A DNA stretch of 64,000 nucleotides, taken from NCBI GenBank assembly GCA_016720705.1, contig JADKKB010000002.1, positions 83,872 to 147,871 of the forward strand, read 5' to 3'. Positions 8,546 to 21,400 of the stretch are shown one piece after another. Both the position numbers and the translations under genes were made by a program. How positions within the stretch are numbered: the stretch's first letter is position 1; every line of letters starts with the position of its first letter. The notes beneath the pieces were generated by a model. It saw nothing but the letters and a program-made list of their open reading frames with translations, was not told the DNA's origin and searched no databases. The DNA is from Chloracidobacterium sp. GTDB taxonomy: Bacteria; Acidobacteriota; Blastocatellia; Pyrinomonadales; Pyrinomonadaceae.

Positions 8546-9307
8546 ATGAGATCGATCGATCTAAATTGTGATATGGGCGAGGGTTGCCCCTTCGATGCCG
8601 AGCTGATGAAGTACGTCTCATCAGTTAATATTGCATGCGGTTATCACGCGGGTGACGAACAGACAATGCGGCGTACCGTCGATCTTGCAGTTGCCAATGG
8701 CGTAGCGATCGGTGCCCATCCGGGATATCCCGACCGCGATAATTTTGGGCGAATTGATATGTCATTTGTGGAAAGCGATCTGATCCATATCCTGACCGAT
8801 CAGATACTCACACTGCGGAATATCTGTGAATCGGCGGGTGCGGCACTTTCTCACGTGAAACCTCACGGTGCCCTGTATAATCGATCTGCTCGCGATCCGA
8901 TAGTCGCAAGTGCGATCGCTCACACAGTCAAAGCTATCGATCCCGATCTGATGCTATTTGGTTTAGCAGGCAGTTGCTCCGTCTCCGAGGCTAAGATCGC
9001 CGGACTCACAACGGCATCGGAGGTTTTCGCCGACCGAACATATCGATCCGACGGCAGTTTGACGCCGCGAGATCGGCCAAATGCTCTTATTATCGATCCA
9101 CAGATCGCCGCTAAACAGGCGTTGTCGATGGCGTTGAATGGGGACGTCTTTCTGGCTGATGGGTCAAAAGTCGTAGTGCAATGTGACACTATCTGCATCC
9201 ACGGCGACGGTGAGGATCCTGTAAATGCGGTCGTGGCGATACGTGAACTTTTATTAAACAGTAACATAAGTATTCGGTCGCTATATGACTGTAGGAAAAC
9301 CACTTAG
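8546..9307 (+). CDS. pxpA: 5-oxoprolinase subunit A (LamB/YcsF family)
   Basis: A 253-residue LamB/YcsF protein. The family start DLNCDMGEGCPFDAELM is at residues 5-21, followed by VNIACGYHAGD, GAHPGYPDR, SHVKPHGALYN and EVFADRTYRSDGSLTPR. PxpA completes the 5-oxoprolinase. The gene begins 38 bases after pxpC and its last 23 bases overlap the start of the NRAMP-like carrier gene. Length is normal for the family (about 250). Confidence 0.92.
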   Translation: MRSIDLNCDMGEGCPFDAELMKYVSSVNIACGYHAGDEQTMRRTVDLAVANGVAIGAHPGYPDRDNFGRIDMSFVESDLIHILTDQILTLRNICESAGAALSHVKPHGALYNRSARDPIVASAIAHTVKAIDPDLMLFGLAGSCSVSEAKIAGLTTASEVFADRTYRSDGSLTPRDRPNALIIDPQIAAKQALSMALNGDVFLADGSKVVVQCDTICIHGDGEDPVNAVVAIRELLLNSNISIRSLYDCRKTT

Positions 9308-10478
9308 AACTTCACGGCCGGCCATCTACGGAGCGGCCTTTCTGATGGCAACGTCGGCCGTAGGCCCCGGATTTTTAACGCAGACCACTGTGTTCACACA
9401 GCAGTTACTGGCAAGTTTTGGCTTCGTGATATTGCTGTCCGTGGTACTCGACATATTTGCACAGCTAAATATCTGGCGGATCTTGACCGTCACCGGCAAA
9501 CGCGGACAGGATCTTGCGAATGAAACGATTCCCGGCAGCGGCTATGTACTTGCGGCGTTTGTCGCATTCGGAGGGCTTGTCTTTAATATAGGCAATATCG
9601 CCGGTTGCGGCCTCGGACTCAACGCACTTTTCGACCTGCCCGTCGAGATCGGTGCCGCCATCAGTGCGGGAGCAGCGATCGTGCTCTTTTTATTTAAGGA
9701 CGCCGGCCGGGCAATGGATATTTTCGTCAAGATCCTAGGCGTCCTGATGCTTTTGTTGATTGTCTATGTCGTTTACGCTTCGAGCCCACCTTTGGGCGAT
9801 GCCGTGTATCACAGCTTTGTCCCGGAGCGAATAGATCCAAAAGCGATCGTTACGCTCGTAGGTGGAACGGTCGGCGGATACATAACCTTTGCCGGCGCCC
9901 ATCGCCTGATTGACGCCGGAGTGATAGGGATCGATAACCTGGCCAAAGTCAATCGCGGGGCGGTTTCCGGGATCGCTCTAACGGCCGTGATCCGCGTACT
10001 CCTATTTTTGGCGGTTCTCGGCGTTATCTCGATGGGAGCGTCGATCGATATTAAAAATCCGCCGGCATCTGTGTTTCAAAATGCGGCCGGGACATTCGGG
10101 CTAAGGCTCTTTGGCGTGGTTATGTGGGCGGCAGCGATCACTTCGGTCGTTGGGGCGGCATTTACGTCTATGTCCTTCCTTAAGACACTTCACACTAAAA
10201 TTGAGCAGAAAAACAGGTATTTTGTCATCGGGTTTATTCTGATCTCGCTAGCGATCTACCTTTCGGTTGGCCAACCTGTAAGACTTCTGGTCTGGGCCGG
10301 GACGATCAACGGGTTTATCCTACCGATCGGCCTTGCCATCGTATTGATCGCTACCCATCGATCGACTGTGATCGACGATTATGATCATCCGTTCTGGCTA
10401 AAAGCGACCGGTTGGGGCGTGGTGCTGATAATGTTGGGTTTCAGCGTTTCGACCATATGGACTATGATTTTCGGATAA
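9285..10478 (+). CDS. NRAMP-fold transporter of pxp operons (YcsG-like)
   Basis: A 397-residue polytopic membrane protein with about eleven hydrophobic helices in NRAMP order. The metal-binding motifs of true NRAMP metal carriers are changed: the first-helix DPGN place reads SAVGPGFLTQT (residues 24-34), and the sixth-helix MPH place reads TFAGAHRL. Bacillus pxp operons carry a similar NRAMP-like gene (ycsG), so this is the equivalent. The loss of the metal ligands and the operon context suggest an organic substrate such as 5-oxoproline; that is inference. It overlaps pxpA by 23 bases, indicating co-translation. Confidence 0.8.
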   Translation: MTVGKPLRTSRPAIYGAAFLMATSAVGPGFLTQTTVFTQQLLASFGFVILLSVVLDIFAQLNIWRILTVTGKRGQDLANETIPGSGYVLAAFVAFGGLVFNIGNIAGCGLGLNALFDLPVEIGAAISAGAAIVLFLFKDAGRAMDIFVKILGVLMLLLIVYVVYASSPPLGDAVYHSFVPERIDPKAIVTLVGGTVGGYITFAGAHRLIDAGVIGIDNLAKVNRGAVSGIALTAVIRVLLFLAVLGVISMGASIDIKNPPASVFQNAAGTFGLRLFGVVMWAAAITSVVGAAFTSMSFLKTLHTKIEQKNRYFVIGFILISLAIYLSVGQPVRLLVWAGTINGFILPIGLAIVLIATHRSTVIDDYDHPFWLKATGWGVVLIMLGFSVSTIWTMIFG

Positions 10479-10544
10479 GGACGATCTTTTTTGATGTGTC
10501 GAGCATCAAACCACTGGTTTACCACGTCTATTGAGTTGGGGAAT

Positions 10545-11756
10545 ATGAAAATGGTTCGTTCATTATTGTTCGTTGCGTTCACTTTGATCTTCATTCCGGC
10601 GATGTATGGCCAATCCGGGCGCCGCGTGGCACCGGCACCCATTTCGACGCCGCCTGCCGTCAGCAATGCTAAATCCGACGCAGCACCTCGTTATTCTGAA
10701 TCAAAGCCACAGGCACCACGACGAAACCGGCCATCCGTCGGCTTTCCCAAATTGGGACAAAGCGGTACCGCCAACCCGAAAGCCGGTAGCAACGACACGC
10801 CGGTCGAGGTCGGCGACGACGAGGTCCTCAAGGTCGAAACCAATTTGATCACGATCCCGGTTTCAGTATTTGACCGAAATGGTCTATATATACCGGGGCT
10901 CGAACAAGAAGATTTTGCGATCTTTGAGAATGGCAAAGAGCAGGAGATCGCGTATTTCGGCACTATAGATAAGCCGTTTACCGTTATTTTGCTGATCGAC
11001 ACCAGTCCGTCCACGGCATACAAGATCGAGGAGATCCAAGCGGCGGCCACCGCTTTTGTCGATCAATTAAAGCCACAGGATAGCGTGATGGTCATTGAAT
11101 TTGCCAGTAACGTTAACGTCCTGACCGAGGTGACGAACGACCGTCAGAAGATCTACAAAGCGATCCGCCGGGCGAATTGGGGCGACGGCACATCGCTTTA
11201 CGACGCTGTAGATTTTTCGCTGCGCAAACGCCTCAGCAAGATCCCCGGACGCAAGGCGATCGTACTATTTACCGATGGCGTAGATACGACATCGAGCCGC
11301 TCCGGATACGACAGCACGATCGATATGGCGGAAGAATCGGACGCGATGATCTTCCCCATTTATTACAATACGTACGCTTCCAACAATGGCGGCACAGGCT
11401 CACCATTGCCCAATATCAATGGCGGCGTTTTGGGTAGCCGCGGCGGCATTTTTAATCCCCGAGGCCAGAGTGCTGCCGACTATCAGCGTGGGCGTCAGTA
11501 TCTGAATGACCTTGCCGCTTACACCGGCGGCCGTGTTTTCCGCCCCGGAGACACACCGGGAGGCTTAAGGGCGGCTTTCGAGGGTATCGCTGAAGAACTT
11601 CGGCGTCAGTACAATATCGGTTACGTTCCGATCGCCGAGGGCAAACCCGGTCAGCGAAAAGATATAAAGGTAAGGGTCGATCGCCCGAATCTCGTCGTTC
11701 GTGCCCGTGACAGCTATATCGTCGGAGCGACCGCGGAACCCGCACGATCTAACTAG
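10545..11756 (+). CDS. Secreted VWFA-related domain protein (acidobacterial type)
   Basis: About 403 residues from ATG 10545, which lies just after a GGGGA stretch; the upstream frame start at 10491 would push the signal peptide inside. The signal peptide is MKMVRSLLFVAFTLIFIPAMYG. After a Pro/Ala-rich segment a short beta domain contains VSVFDRNGLYIPGLEQEDFAIFENGKEQ. The von Willebrand A domain follows with the MIDAS start LLIDTSPST (D-x-S-x-S) and VLFTDGVDTTSS. Such proteins, abundant in Acidobacteriota, are secreted or periplasmic and of unknown function. The C-terminus has a beta segment with IKVRVDRPNLVVRARDSY. Confidence 0.85.
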   Translation: MKMVRSLLFVAFTLIFIPAMYGQSGRRVAPAPISTPPAVSNAKSDAAPRYSESKPQAPRRNRPSVGFPKLGQSGTANPKAGSNDTPVEVGDDEVLKVETNLITIPVSVFDRNGLYIPGLEQEDFAIFENGKEQEIAYFGTIDKPFTVILLIDTSPSTAYKIEEIQAAATAFVDQLKPQDSVMVIEFASNVNVLTEVTNDRQKIYKAIRRANWGDGTSLYDAVDFSLRKRLSKIPGRKAIVLFTDGVDTTSSRSGYDSTIDMAEESDAMIFPIYYNTYASNNGGTGSPLPNINGGVLGSRGGIFNPRGQSAADYQRGRQYLNDLAAYTGGRVFRPGDTPGGLRAAFEGIAEELRRQYNIGYVPIAEGKPGQRKDIKVRVDRPNLVVRARDSYIVGATAEPARSN

Positions 11757-11837
11757 ATAAGTACCAGGCAAAATATTTCGGTTCCGCGATTGCCTTATGT
11801 TACGATTCAAATGTGGTTCTAGAAGCGCGCCTGACCG

Positions 11838-12398
11838 ATGACCAAGACCGACGACGTCACAGTTTTACTAGAACAAATGAGCTCCGGCAGCCAGACGGCG
11901 CCTGACGAGTTGTTGCCGCTTGTCTACGACGACCTTCGCCGCCTCGCACACGCATATTTCAATCGGGAAAGTTCTGATCATACGCTTCAGGCGACGGCAC
12001 TCGTGCACGAAGCGTATCTTCGTTTAGTAAAGTGGGAAAACGTCTCGTGGCAGAATCGGGCTCATTTTTTTGCGGTCGCGGCCGAGGTGATGCGCAAGAT
12101 CCTGATCGATCACGCCCGCAAGCGCAATGCACAAAAGCGATCAGGCGGGCAGCGGGTTATCCTGGATGACGCGATCAGCTTTCCGGACAAAAAGGATTTT
12201 GACGTTCTCAAGCTCGACGATGCTCTGGTTGCACTGGAGGCTACCGATGCCCGCCAAGCAAAGATCGTCGAACTCAGATTTTTTGGCGGCCTCTCGATCG
12301 AAGAAACCGCCTATATTCTCGACATTTCCGAAACCACGGTCCGCCGCGAATGGACATTTGCCAAAGCCTGGTTCCAGCGCGAACTCACCCGTTCGTGA
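11838..12398 (+). CDS. ECF-type RNA polymerase sigma factor (acidobacterial subfamily)
   Basis: A 186-residue sigma-70-like factor. Region 2 is marked by LLPLVYDDLRRLAHAYFNRE and the subfamily hallmark DHTLQATALVHEAYLRL near residues 47-63; region 4 by ARQAKIVELRFFGGLSIEETAYILDISETTVRREW near 138-172. It belongs to the ECF group usually found with TPR-bearing Ser/Thr kinases and large secreted proteins in Acidobacteriota and Planctomycetota. Both such genes are found next door here. No anti-sigma gene is adjacent. The gene converges on the 9.9 kb gene, with only six bases between the stops. Confidence 0.88.
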   Translation: MTKTDDVTVLLEQMSSGSQTAPDELLPLVYDDLRRLAHAYFNRESSDHTLQATALVHEAYLRLVKWENVSWQNRAHFFAVAAEVMRKILIDHARKRNAQKRSGGQRVILDDAISFPDKKDFDVLKLDDALVALEATDARQAKIVELRFFGGLSIEETAYILDISETTVRREWTFAKAWFQRELTRS

Positions 12399-12404
12399 GC
12401 AGTC

Positions 12405-15400
12405 TCATTCCTGAGCCACAAAATCCGCATTCCCTATTGCATCTGTAACCGTGATCACATAGCTCGCGTTTGCGAAGTGGAATGTCTTGTGCTTGGCTCC
12501 GATCACGTACGAACGGCCCGCTTCGACATCATCGAATCTATATTGTCCGAACGGATTAGTGATCGCACGCCGTTTGACGCCGAGATCGTCAGCGAGAAAT
12601 ATCACTGTATTTCCGATCGGCCGTCCGCCTGCTGTTTTCACAGTTCCCGCGACCGATACGCCCGCCGCAGTTGGCCCAAGCATCGTGATCGTGGCGTCAC
12701 TAAAGGTCGAGGCGAGAGCAAACGCCCCGCCATTTACGATCTCGCCTGCAACCGGATCGTCGCCAAAACTGATCATCGTCGTGGCATTAGCAGAGATCAC
12801 GTCAAACTCGATCTTCGCAATGTATTTTCCGCCTGCAGAAAATGGCTGGCTCGGCAGTTTGTCAATTATCAACCCTACCTTGCCGGCCTGTCCGGTATTT
12901 GCGGTCAAGACGGCACCCGCCGCATCTTCACCAAGTGAGATATTCTGCGGGTTGGCCAGATCGCTCGTATTATAGTTGAGTGTGAAGCCGACTCCCGTCT
13001 CATCACCTTGTGCCTCAAGCGAAATGGCAACGGTCAACTTGTTACCGATCCGACTGACGGTATAGGGAGTGATCCCCCGCGGCAGCAATCCGTTTGAACT
13101 GCCCGTTATAGGCTTTCCGGTCAATGTGCCCGAAGATATCGGACCCTGATAGTCTTGTAGCGGATCCAGGCCCAAAGCGAATCGCCTCGACTGCATCACG
13201 TCGCCGACGCTCAAACTTCCGTTGCCGCCATCCGCACTCGGTGATGAATCAGCTGCCTGAAAATCATTGAACGTGTTCGCCTGATCCAATTTTGCTGCAA
13301 ACCGCCGAACTTGGCTGACGTCGCTATCGTTGACGAGACCGTCATTGTCACCGGTCGGATAGCCCGCGACGTCGCTCTCAACGGCACTGCCTAAGATCCG
13401 TATCGTCGCGTCCGGAGTTACCGGTGCCGATTCATAGTTGCCGGCATTGTCACTTGCAACCGAATAGAATTGGTAAGTTCGGCCATATCGCCCGTTGAAT
13501 ACACCGCTTGTCGAAGTGCTGTCAGAGATAAACGGTAAAAACGCGCCGCCGCTTTCTGACGCAAATACGTCAAAACCCTTGAGTCCTGAGCCATTTCCAT
13601 CATCACTTCCCGACCAATTTATTGGGAAACTTGGATCGCCACCGGTCGCCGGTAATGCGGCAAACTGACTGACGGGAATATCGGCATCGATCAGATTTGT
13701 AGTGGTATTGGTGACCAAAGGCTCATTATCATCAAAATAGATGGTCGCCGTATTGGCAATATCGGTCCGCGTCAGTTGGTTTGCCGTCGGTATGACCGTA
13801 AACGCGAGGTAGCCCTGGCCATCGTTGGTAGCGTTGTTGGGCGGCAAGAGACCGCGGCCCGGATCTATCGGTTCCTCTCCGGTGGCCGGATCGATCGCTA
13901 TCATTGTCAAGGTGACGGCACCCGTCGCCACATTCACTCCGGCAGTGATGTCAGCCTGCAAATTATCGAGGTCCGGGCCGAGCTGCATTCGCGTTTGATA
14001 GAACGAACGGTTTGGCGGAATTACTATGCGATATTGCTTAAATCCGATCTCTGTCAACCTTACGGTCCGTGGGTCGAGCGTCGCGGGCAACTGATCGACC
14101 GTCCGTATTCGATGGGCAGGCGCGGTCGCACTCGATTTGTTCTCAAAATTAATTCTGTAGGGCAGAGGCTTCCCTATGGGCACGAATTTCTCCGGTCCGT
14201 AGCCATATGGCCCGACCTTGTCATTCGGATCATTCGGCAAATTAGTATGGACTGGTAACACGTATTCAGCGGTCAGCTTAAGACATTCGGCCCCAAGTGC
14301 CAACAGCTGATAAATATCAAATATTATCGATGCTATTTTCGCAAGCGGAAAATATTTCAGCCCCTCGAATGCACATTCCTCCGCTGCCCTCATGGCCTTT
14401 GCGGCCAAGCCCCAAAGCGTTGACCATGACACAAAGTCTCCGGTCCTTGCACCACCGGCTGCAGACGTGATCGCATCACCCAGAAACGCCGCTCCGATCA
14501 CTTTAGCGATGCCCGCCGCACATTTGATCGGAAATATCTCGCTGAGAGCAGCAAGGAGCGTATTAAACGCAAGGTTGGTCCAGCATTTCAAAACATCTCG
14601 ACCGGACGCTGACGCAATGAGTTGATCGAGAGGCACCGAGGCGAGTGCCGGATCAAAGACTCCGCCGAGTGCCTCGGCCGTGATCGTACCGCGATTGGCG
14701 AATGAGACGTCGATCCCAATATTTACGGTCTCGCCTGCTCGAACGATCGGAGCAAATAGGGCAAGTATTCTTTCGCCGTTTCTATCGGCGTGAACGGTAT
14801 TCGGATCTACGGTGTCGTCGGCCGGGGCAAACTCATAATAGTTTGCCGTCGAAAGCCGATAATTCATCGCTGCCGCCGAAAGGCGAACAATGATCGGCAC
14901 AGTGATCGCGTCGTTTTTGCCCTCATTTGAAACCGAGATCGTATAACGTGTATAGAAATTACCGCGCACTTCGCCGGGGCCCGTTATCTCGGTCCTGAGG
15001 CTCTCGCCTCCGCCCTTCGTGATAACAAAGTTTTGTGACCACGTCGAGGTTTGGCTATTTGGATTAGTCAGTACAACATTATAGTTACCGGGCTCGGCAC
15101 CATTGAGGTTAAATAGGCCGGCGGTATTTATTGAACTGATATCAAACGTCTGCATCGGGACTATCACGGTCGAATCCGCGATATTTACCAGTTTGATCGA
15201 CGCTCCGGGCTGGAATTTTGCTCCCTCGACCGAGATCATCGAGTAGCCATTGTTCCCCGCAGTTCCGGGCGATACACGCCGTATTCCAAATGGCAGCAGT
15301 TCCGCCTTTAAGGCGACCTGTTGAGCAAGTTGGTCTGCTTTGGCCTTTCGTGTATCCGCGACTTTCAACTGTTCAGCGAACGAATTTGGAACATAGTCTC

Positions 15401-18400
15401 CGCGGATCATCGTGTTGTATTTGCCGGGAAACGTGTTTCCGACCAGATTTTCCTGATCCGGTTCACCTTGTCGTGTGCCTTGAATCTCGTAATTGGCACG
15501 CGAGACCATATTGTTAAATCGCGTATAGAGCTCGTTGCTTGAACCGGCCTCGCCGGTTAACGTTACCAGCATAGTTTCGTCTGCGGGCACGTTAAAGATG
15601 CTGTAGAATCGCTCCTGTCCCGTCGCAAGCGATGTATTAAGGACATTACCCAATGTCAATGTCGGTATGGTGACCGCTGTTTGCGACACCGAACTCGAAA
15701 CGTTGTTACCCTCATTAGATTCGCGGATGGTGTTGCGAGCATCGGTTCGCACGATCACATAATACGATCCGGTCTCGATAGGCGGAATTACGCTTTCCAA
15801 AGTTTCAGTATAGGTTCCGAAGGGTGCAACGCTCACGTTGTGTTGGCGGGCACCGATAAACGTATCACTGCTGTCCCAAGTTGCGTCGGCAGAGAAATAA
15901 ACCGAATCCTGCCATACACCGCTCGCGGCGTTGGCACTGGAATTTTGAACTGTCCATTCAAATATCGCACTCTCACCCAGCCCGACCGAAACAGGTGGTG
16001 CAATGTGCGTAATATTTAATTCCGCCGGCGGCGGCAACTGTAGATCAACGGTCGCGGGCGGACTGATGTTGTTATTTTCGTTCGACTCGACTACATAGTT
16101 ATTTCGATCGGCAATGACCAGGATCTTATATTCACCTGTCAACCCTTCCGGGATCCGGACAGATCGCGTGACTGAATAGCCCGCGCCGCCAGCCAATGAT
16201 CCGCTGTGCAAGACCCGATCAAGGATCCGGTCGTTCTGATCGATAATCAGGTCGCGCGAGAGCACAATATGGTCATACCATTGGGTCGAAACGGTTGCGT
16301 TAGCCCCCACATTGTTGACGGTCCAAGAAACATCAGCAAATTGTCCCGAATAGAGGACCGGTGCCACCGTTGGCGTGGTCGGAAGCAGATCGATATTCGG
16401 CAGTGTCAGAGTTATCGGGAGAGCCAGTGAATTGTTATTTTCGCGTGTTCCCTCTTCGATATTGTTGCCGGCATCGGCTTGGAAGATCAGATAGTAGCCC
16501 CCGGCCGGCAGATTCGGTATCGTGATCTGGCTCGATCCGTTGTAGATCCCATTTGCCCCTAACTGCGTATTAAAGACTTGACTGCCAACCGATGTATCCC
16601 CTGGCCCAAGCGTTTGATCGCTCGAAATGTAGACCCGATCGGCCCAAGAAGTAGCCGATTGCATCGCGTCACCCGTGTTGATGCCGTTCCACGAAACACT
16701 CACCGTGGAACCAAGTTGGGCAGACGACGGGTTATTTGCCGAAGTGATCGAAAGATCCGGAAAATTGCCCTGTGCATCGGTCAATCGCGCGTCAGTGTTA
16801 TTGTCATCCAGACTACATTCAGGCACGTTGCCATACGCATCCGTCTGAACGAATATCTGAACGCTACCCTCGATATTATGGGGCAAATACACTATCTGGT
16901 TTTGGAAATACTCACCATCCACGGCCAATGCGCCGGTATGCGGAAAGTCACCAAGCACGCGAAACTGACTGCCGTCATAGATAAAGACTCGGTCGACCCA
17001 GGATGTTTGCAAAGTTGCCGCAGTGCCGTAATTCCTTACTGTCCAATTGATCGGAGTCACGCCGTCGATCACGACGGGCGGTATAGTCATCTCTTTCACC
17101 CTCAGGTCGGGTGCAAAATTACTGATCGTGATCTGCTTTGCGGCACTGAAATTATTCAGCTCAGCATCGATGTTCGGGTCCCACTCGAAAATGCTGCCGT
17201 TCGTATCTGCCCTTGCGATCAGATAATATGTGCCGTCGAGACAATTCGGGATCGTCACTGATTGACTTACGCCGTACTGCTGACCCGCCACAAGACCATT
17301 GTGGTAAGTATTACCGAGAAATATGGCGGTCGTCACATCAAATTGCGGAGTTGGTGAGAGAAATACCGCGTCAAACCACGGTCCGACTGCGTCGAATGCA
17401 CCTTGGTTTCGTACCGTGTAGTTCACATTGAACGTTCCGCCCGCGTTCGCATTCGTTGGGGCAGAAAGCGGATCAACTATGGTGAAATCGGGCGGAGCAC
17501 CGACCACGTGAAGCGGCGAACCATCGCCAACGCGGTCGTAATCAGAATTGTTGCCTTCGTTGGTGAATTCAAATACTTGAGTCTGACCGTCAGCGACAAC
17601 AAATACGTAGTAGTCGCCGAACACGTCCGGCGGCAGATTCAATGAAAATCCGGAAACGGTATAGCTCGCGTTAACTGCAAGGACTCCGGTGTGCGGACGA
17701 AGGCCTACGTAACGGTCGGCGCCGTCGAGAGTCTGATCTTTCGATAGATATACGACATCGTTCCAAGTAGGCGTGGCGGGCGGCGTGGCCCCGTCGCCGT
17801 TATTGGTTACGGTCCAATTCACCAGCATCGACTGTCCGCCGAACGCTTCGATCGGAGCCTGTACATTTGACGCCCGGAGGTCCGGCACAGGCGGGACGCT
17901 CACGGTAAGAGGGCGAGTGGAAATATTGTTATTTTCATTCTCTTCGTTTACTTCCTGCCCACCGTCAGAGTTTCGATCTGTTTGCACCAAGAAATAGAAA
18001 GAGCCCTGCAGACTACGTGGAATACGTACCGTAAGCGAAGTCACATAGCTTTCGCCCGGATTTAACGAGCTTACATTCTGCGCACGCGTCAGAACATTGG
18101 CTCCGTTTAGCGTTTGATTTACTGCAAGGTAAAGTTCGTCGGTCCAACCGGTCGCATTTGTCGGGCCGGAACCCGTATTTGTGACCGTAAACTGCACCTG
18201 TACCTCTTGGTCAAAGAACGCAGTGGCGGGGGCCGTAATATTGGTTACCTGCAGATCCGGCCTGAGCAAACGGCGAACACGCAACGGGCTGAATGTCGTG
18301 TTGTTGCCATCGTTTGCACCTTCGTTCACGACATTGAAAACATCCGTAACTACATAGATGAAATAGTTGCCCGTTGCTGTGATTGCATTCGTCGGGATCG

Positions 18401-21400
18401 ACACATTTTGGCTGCGATTGACGGATTGTCCCGGTTCGAGTGTCTGCTCGAGTGTAAAAGTATCGAGCAATACGTCATTCCCACTAACGACATTGTCGGT
18501 CGAAAAATATACCCTTTCGGCCATTGACTGGGCCGTTTTTGAGCCGGTATTTTGGGTGGTCCAATTTAACGCAAACACGGTGTCACTCTCAACCTCGGCC
18601 GGCGGTGTCACCGATACTACCTGCAAGTCAGCTACGCGATATTCGTATCGTACAGGTATCCAAGTGGTGTTATTCAATTCGGCCGGACCGGTTGGAAAAT
18701 CTTCGTAGATCTCGTTTGCGGTATCCACCTTTACGTAAAACTTGCCGTCGCCCGACGATCTGGCCGGAACCGTTGGCAAAATGAACTGTTGCGAAAATGA
18801 TTGCGTCTCATTTATCCCGATCGCTCCGAGCCTGCGATATGTGAGCGGCACATCGTCAGCGTTGCCGATCACGTCATCATAAGAAAAATAAGGCGTGTGA
18901 TTTGATCCCGAGTTTATTGCGACACTGCCCGCATTCTTAACGTCCCAACTTATGGTGTATAAAACATTCGGCTCGATCTCGGTCGGTGCGACAATATTTT
19001 GAGCGACCAGATCGGGGAGATTTCGATTTACCGTGATCGGTACGGAGGAGTAGTTATCATTGCCATTTCCGTTTCGCTCCCGTACAGTTCCGGCGTCGCC
19101 GACAAGCACAAACAAATAATATGTCCCGTCCGTCGGTATCGCTGCGGCAGGGATATTTGCCTGTTCGAATGTCACATCACGAAACGCACCCGGAGCGATC
19201 ACGGCACCGTTCTCGTACTTACGGCCAACGACCACATCGTTCGGGCTATTGAACAATACGTTGTCTGTCGAAATGTAAAGCGTGTCTGTCCGATAATCGT
19301 CCGTCGCAATCTGGCCGTTGTTTGTCACTCGCCAGGAAGCCGTGAAATTTTGCAGAATGGCAACCGTGGGCGGTGCGACAAAGTTTGACACCGCGACGTC
19401 GGGGGCCGCGGGCTCAACAGTAACCGTGACGCGGGCAGTTTCGGTGCCTAGTGTCGCAATGACATCTCCTACTCGATACTCCGAAGACATCGTTGTAGTA
19501 ACGTCAAAATTGACTTGATCGTGGCCTTGCAGGATCGTAACGCTCGGTGGGCCGTCAACGATCCCGCTGTTTGGATAAGCGAGGGCCACGGTCGTCCCGC
19601 CTGCGGAAGCATCGTCCTTTAAGTGAATATTGATGCTGGCCGTCCTGCCGGCCGCAACAGGATGCGGCCAATTGACCCTGAGCTCTACTGCCGGATCGGC
19701 CGGAGCCTGGCAAGCCGGCCCCCCTGCGATGGGCATAACGCCTCCGACACTCTTCGCCCCGAATACGCGCGGCGCAAATCCGGAATCGTTGTATATCGCG
19801 ATCATTTCCGTACCGTCGAGTCCGCGGTTATATAAACGCACGTCGTCGATCAGGCCGTTCGTATCCGGTTGAGGCGATGTGGTATATACCGGCGAACCGA
19901 TCGTGAAATCGGTCGAAATGGCAGGCAGCGTGTCAGTGAAATCTGTACTTGAGCGCTCGGTGCCGTCGACAAAAACTCTGATCTGGCCATTTGAGCGTAC
20001 CCCCGCAACATGGTGCCATACGTTTTGTGTGACGTCGGCGCCCGTATTGATGCACGATCCGCCGCCGTTATTGAAAAGGCAAAAGTTTAACTGCTGGCCA
20101 ATTACCTTGAGCGAATATGACCCGTCGCCCGAGTCCTTTCCAGCGATGAAGTGCTCACCGCTTGACCGGATATAGACCCATGCCGCAACTGTGAAATCGC
20201 CGGTTTGGACGTCCAACACGTCTGACCCGCCGTCAAGGACACGGACTCGGTCCCCATTGCCGTCAAAGTCGAACGCCTGCCCTTCGTGTCCGGTTGCGTA
20301 TGCCGTGTTACCTTCGAGCGAGCCGTTGTTGCCCCCTGACGAATCATTTGCGTTGCCATTGGCACGCCAGAACCCCACCAGACCACCATTGGTAGGCGTC
20401 GGCGTCGGCGTCGGCCCGGCGGGAGGATAATAGCCGTTGTAGATCGCGTCGAGTTCTGTCGCGTTCAACGCTCTGCCAAACAACAGGACTTCGTCCACGC
20501 CGCCTTTCGTCGTCAATTGAGGAGCGATGCAACCGATTCCCTTTCCGATGGTAAACGGCTGATCGTTTACGCCCATAGTTCCCGTTTCGGTGTGGTTTAA
20601 TGCTAAGACCCCGTCGACATAGAGCTTGAACGACGTGCCTTCCTTTATGAGTATCAAATTGTGCCAGACGTTCTGCGAGAGCGTGAACGCGTCGTTGCTT
20701 GCACGCGAACCACCGTTTTCGTGGCTTATATCGATGAACGGAACGAAACTCGAGTCGACCCCGATGTAGAAATTTGATCCGCTTCCATTACAAGCTCCTT
20801 TTCCGGCGACGTAGTGCTCGGCGGCCTGGTTCGATTCAAACCACGTCGAGAGCGTATAATCGCCGGTCTGGACATCCAGCGAAATGCTGTCAGGAATCTC
20901 TATATATCCGCCATCTGTGTCACTGCCATCGTCATAAAAATAAAATCCAAGTCCGCGTTTTCCCGGGTCGATCAACGCGGCGTTGTGTACGAACTGGCCG
21001 TTGTTCAGTCCTTGCGAGTCGTTGGCATTAAGGCCGTTTGCATTCCACTCAGAAATAAGGCCCGGTATCGGCGTCCCACTTGGGGTTGGTGTAGGGGTTG
21101 GCGTCGGAACAGTACCGGGACATTCGGGCTGCCATACGAGATAGTTCAACTGTGATCCCGGGCCTTCGCCGTAGATTCTCGCCGGTTGTCCGCCGATCGT
21201 TGCCACATACACACCGGAGGTATTGTCGGCGCTATCACGAGCAATAAATGCGATCTCTGAGCTGTCAGGACTCCACGCGGGGTTAGCCCTATCAAGAACG
21301 GATCCGCCGAGCGCAGCAAAATTTTGGCCGTCACTGTCCGCCGTGCAGATATTGGCTTCTCCATTGCTGCATTGCATCAGGATCTTAGTGCCGTCAGGTG

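Noticed and set aside
14392..16430. Several + strand frames inside the 9.9 kb minus-strand gene
   Set aside because: They are low-complexity shadows of the repetitive CARDB coding sequence, with no ribosome sites and no recognisable domains.
16000..19400. Regularly spaced similar sequences that could suggest a CRISPR array or DNA satellite
   Set aside because: The period is about 340 bases and the likeness is at protein level (CARDB domains); there are no short identical repeats with unique spacers.
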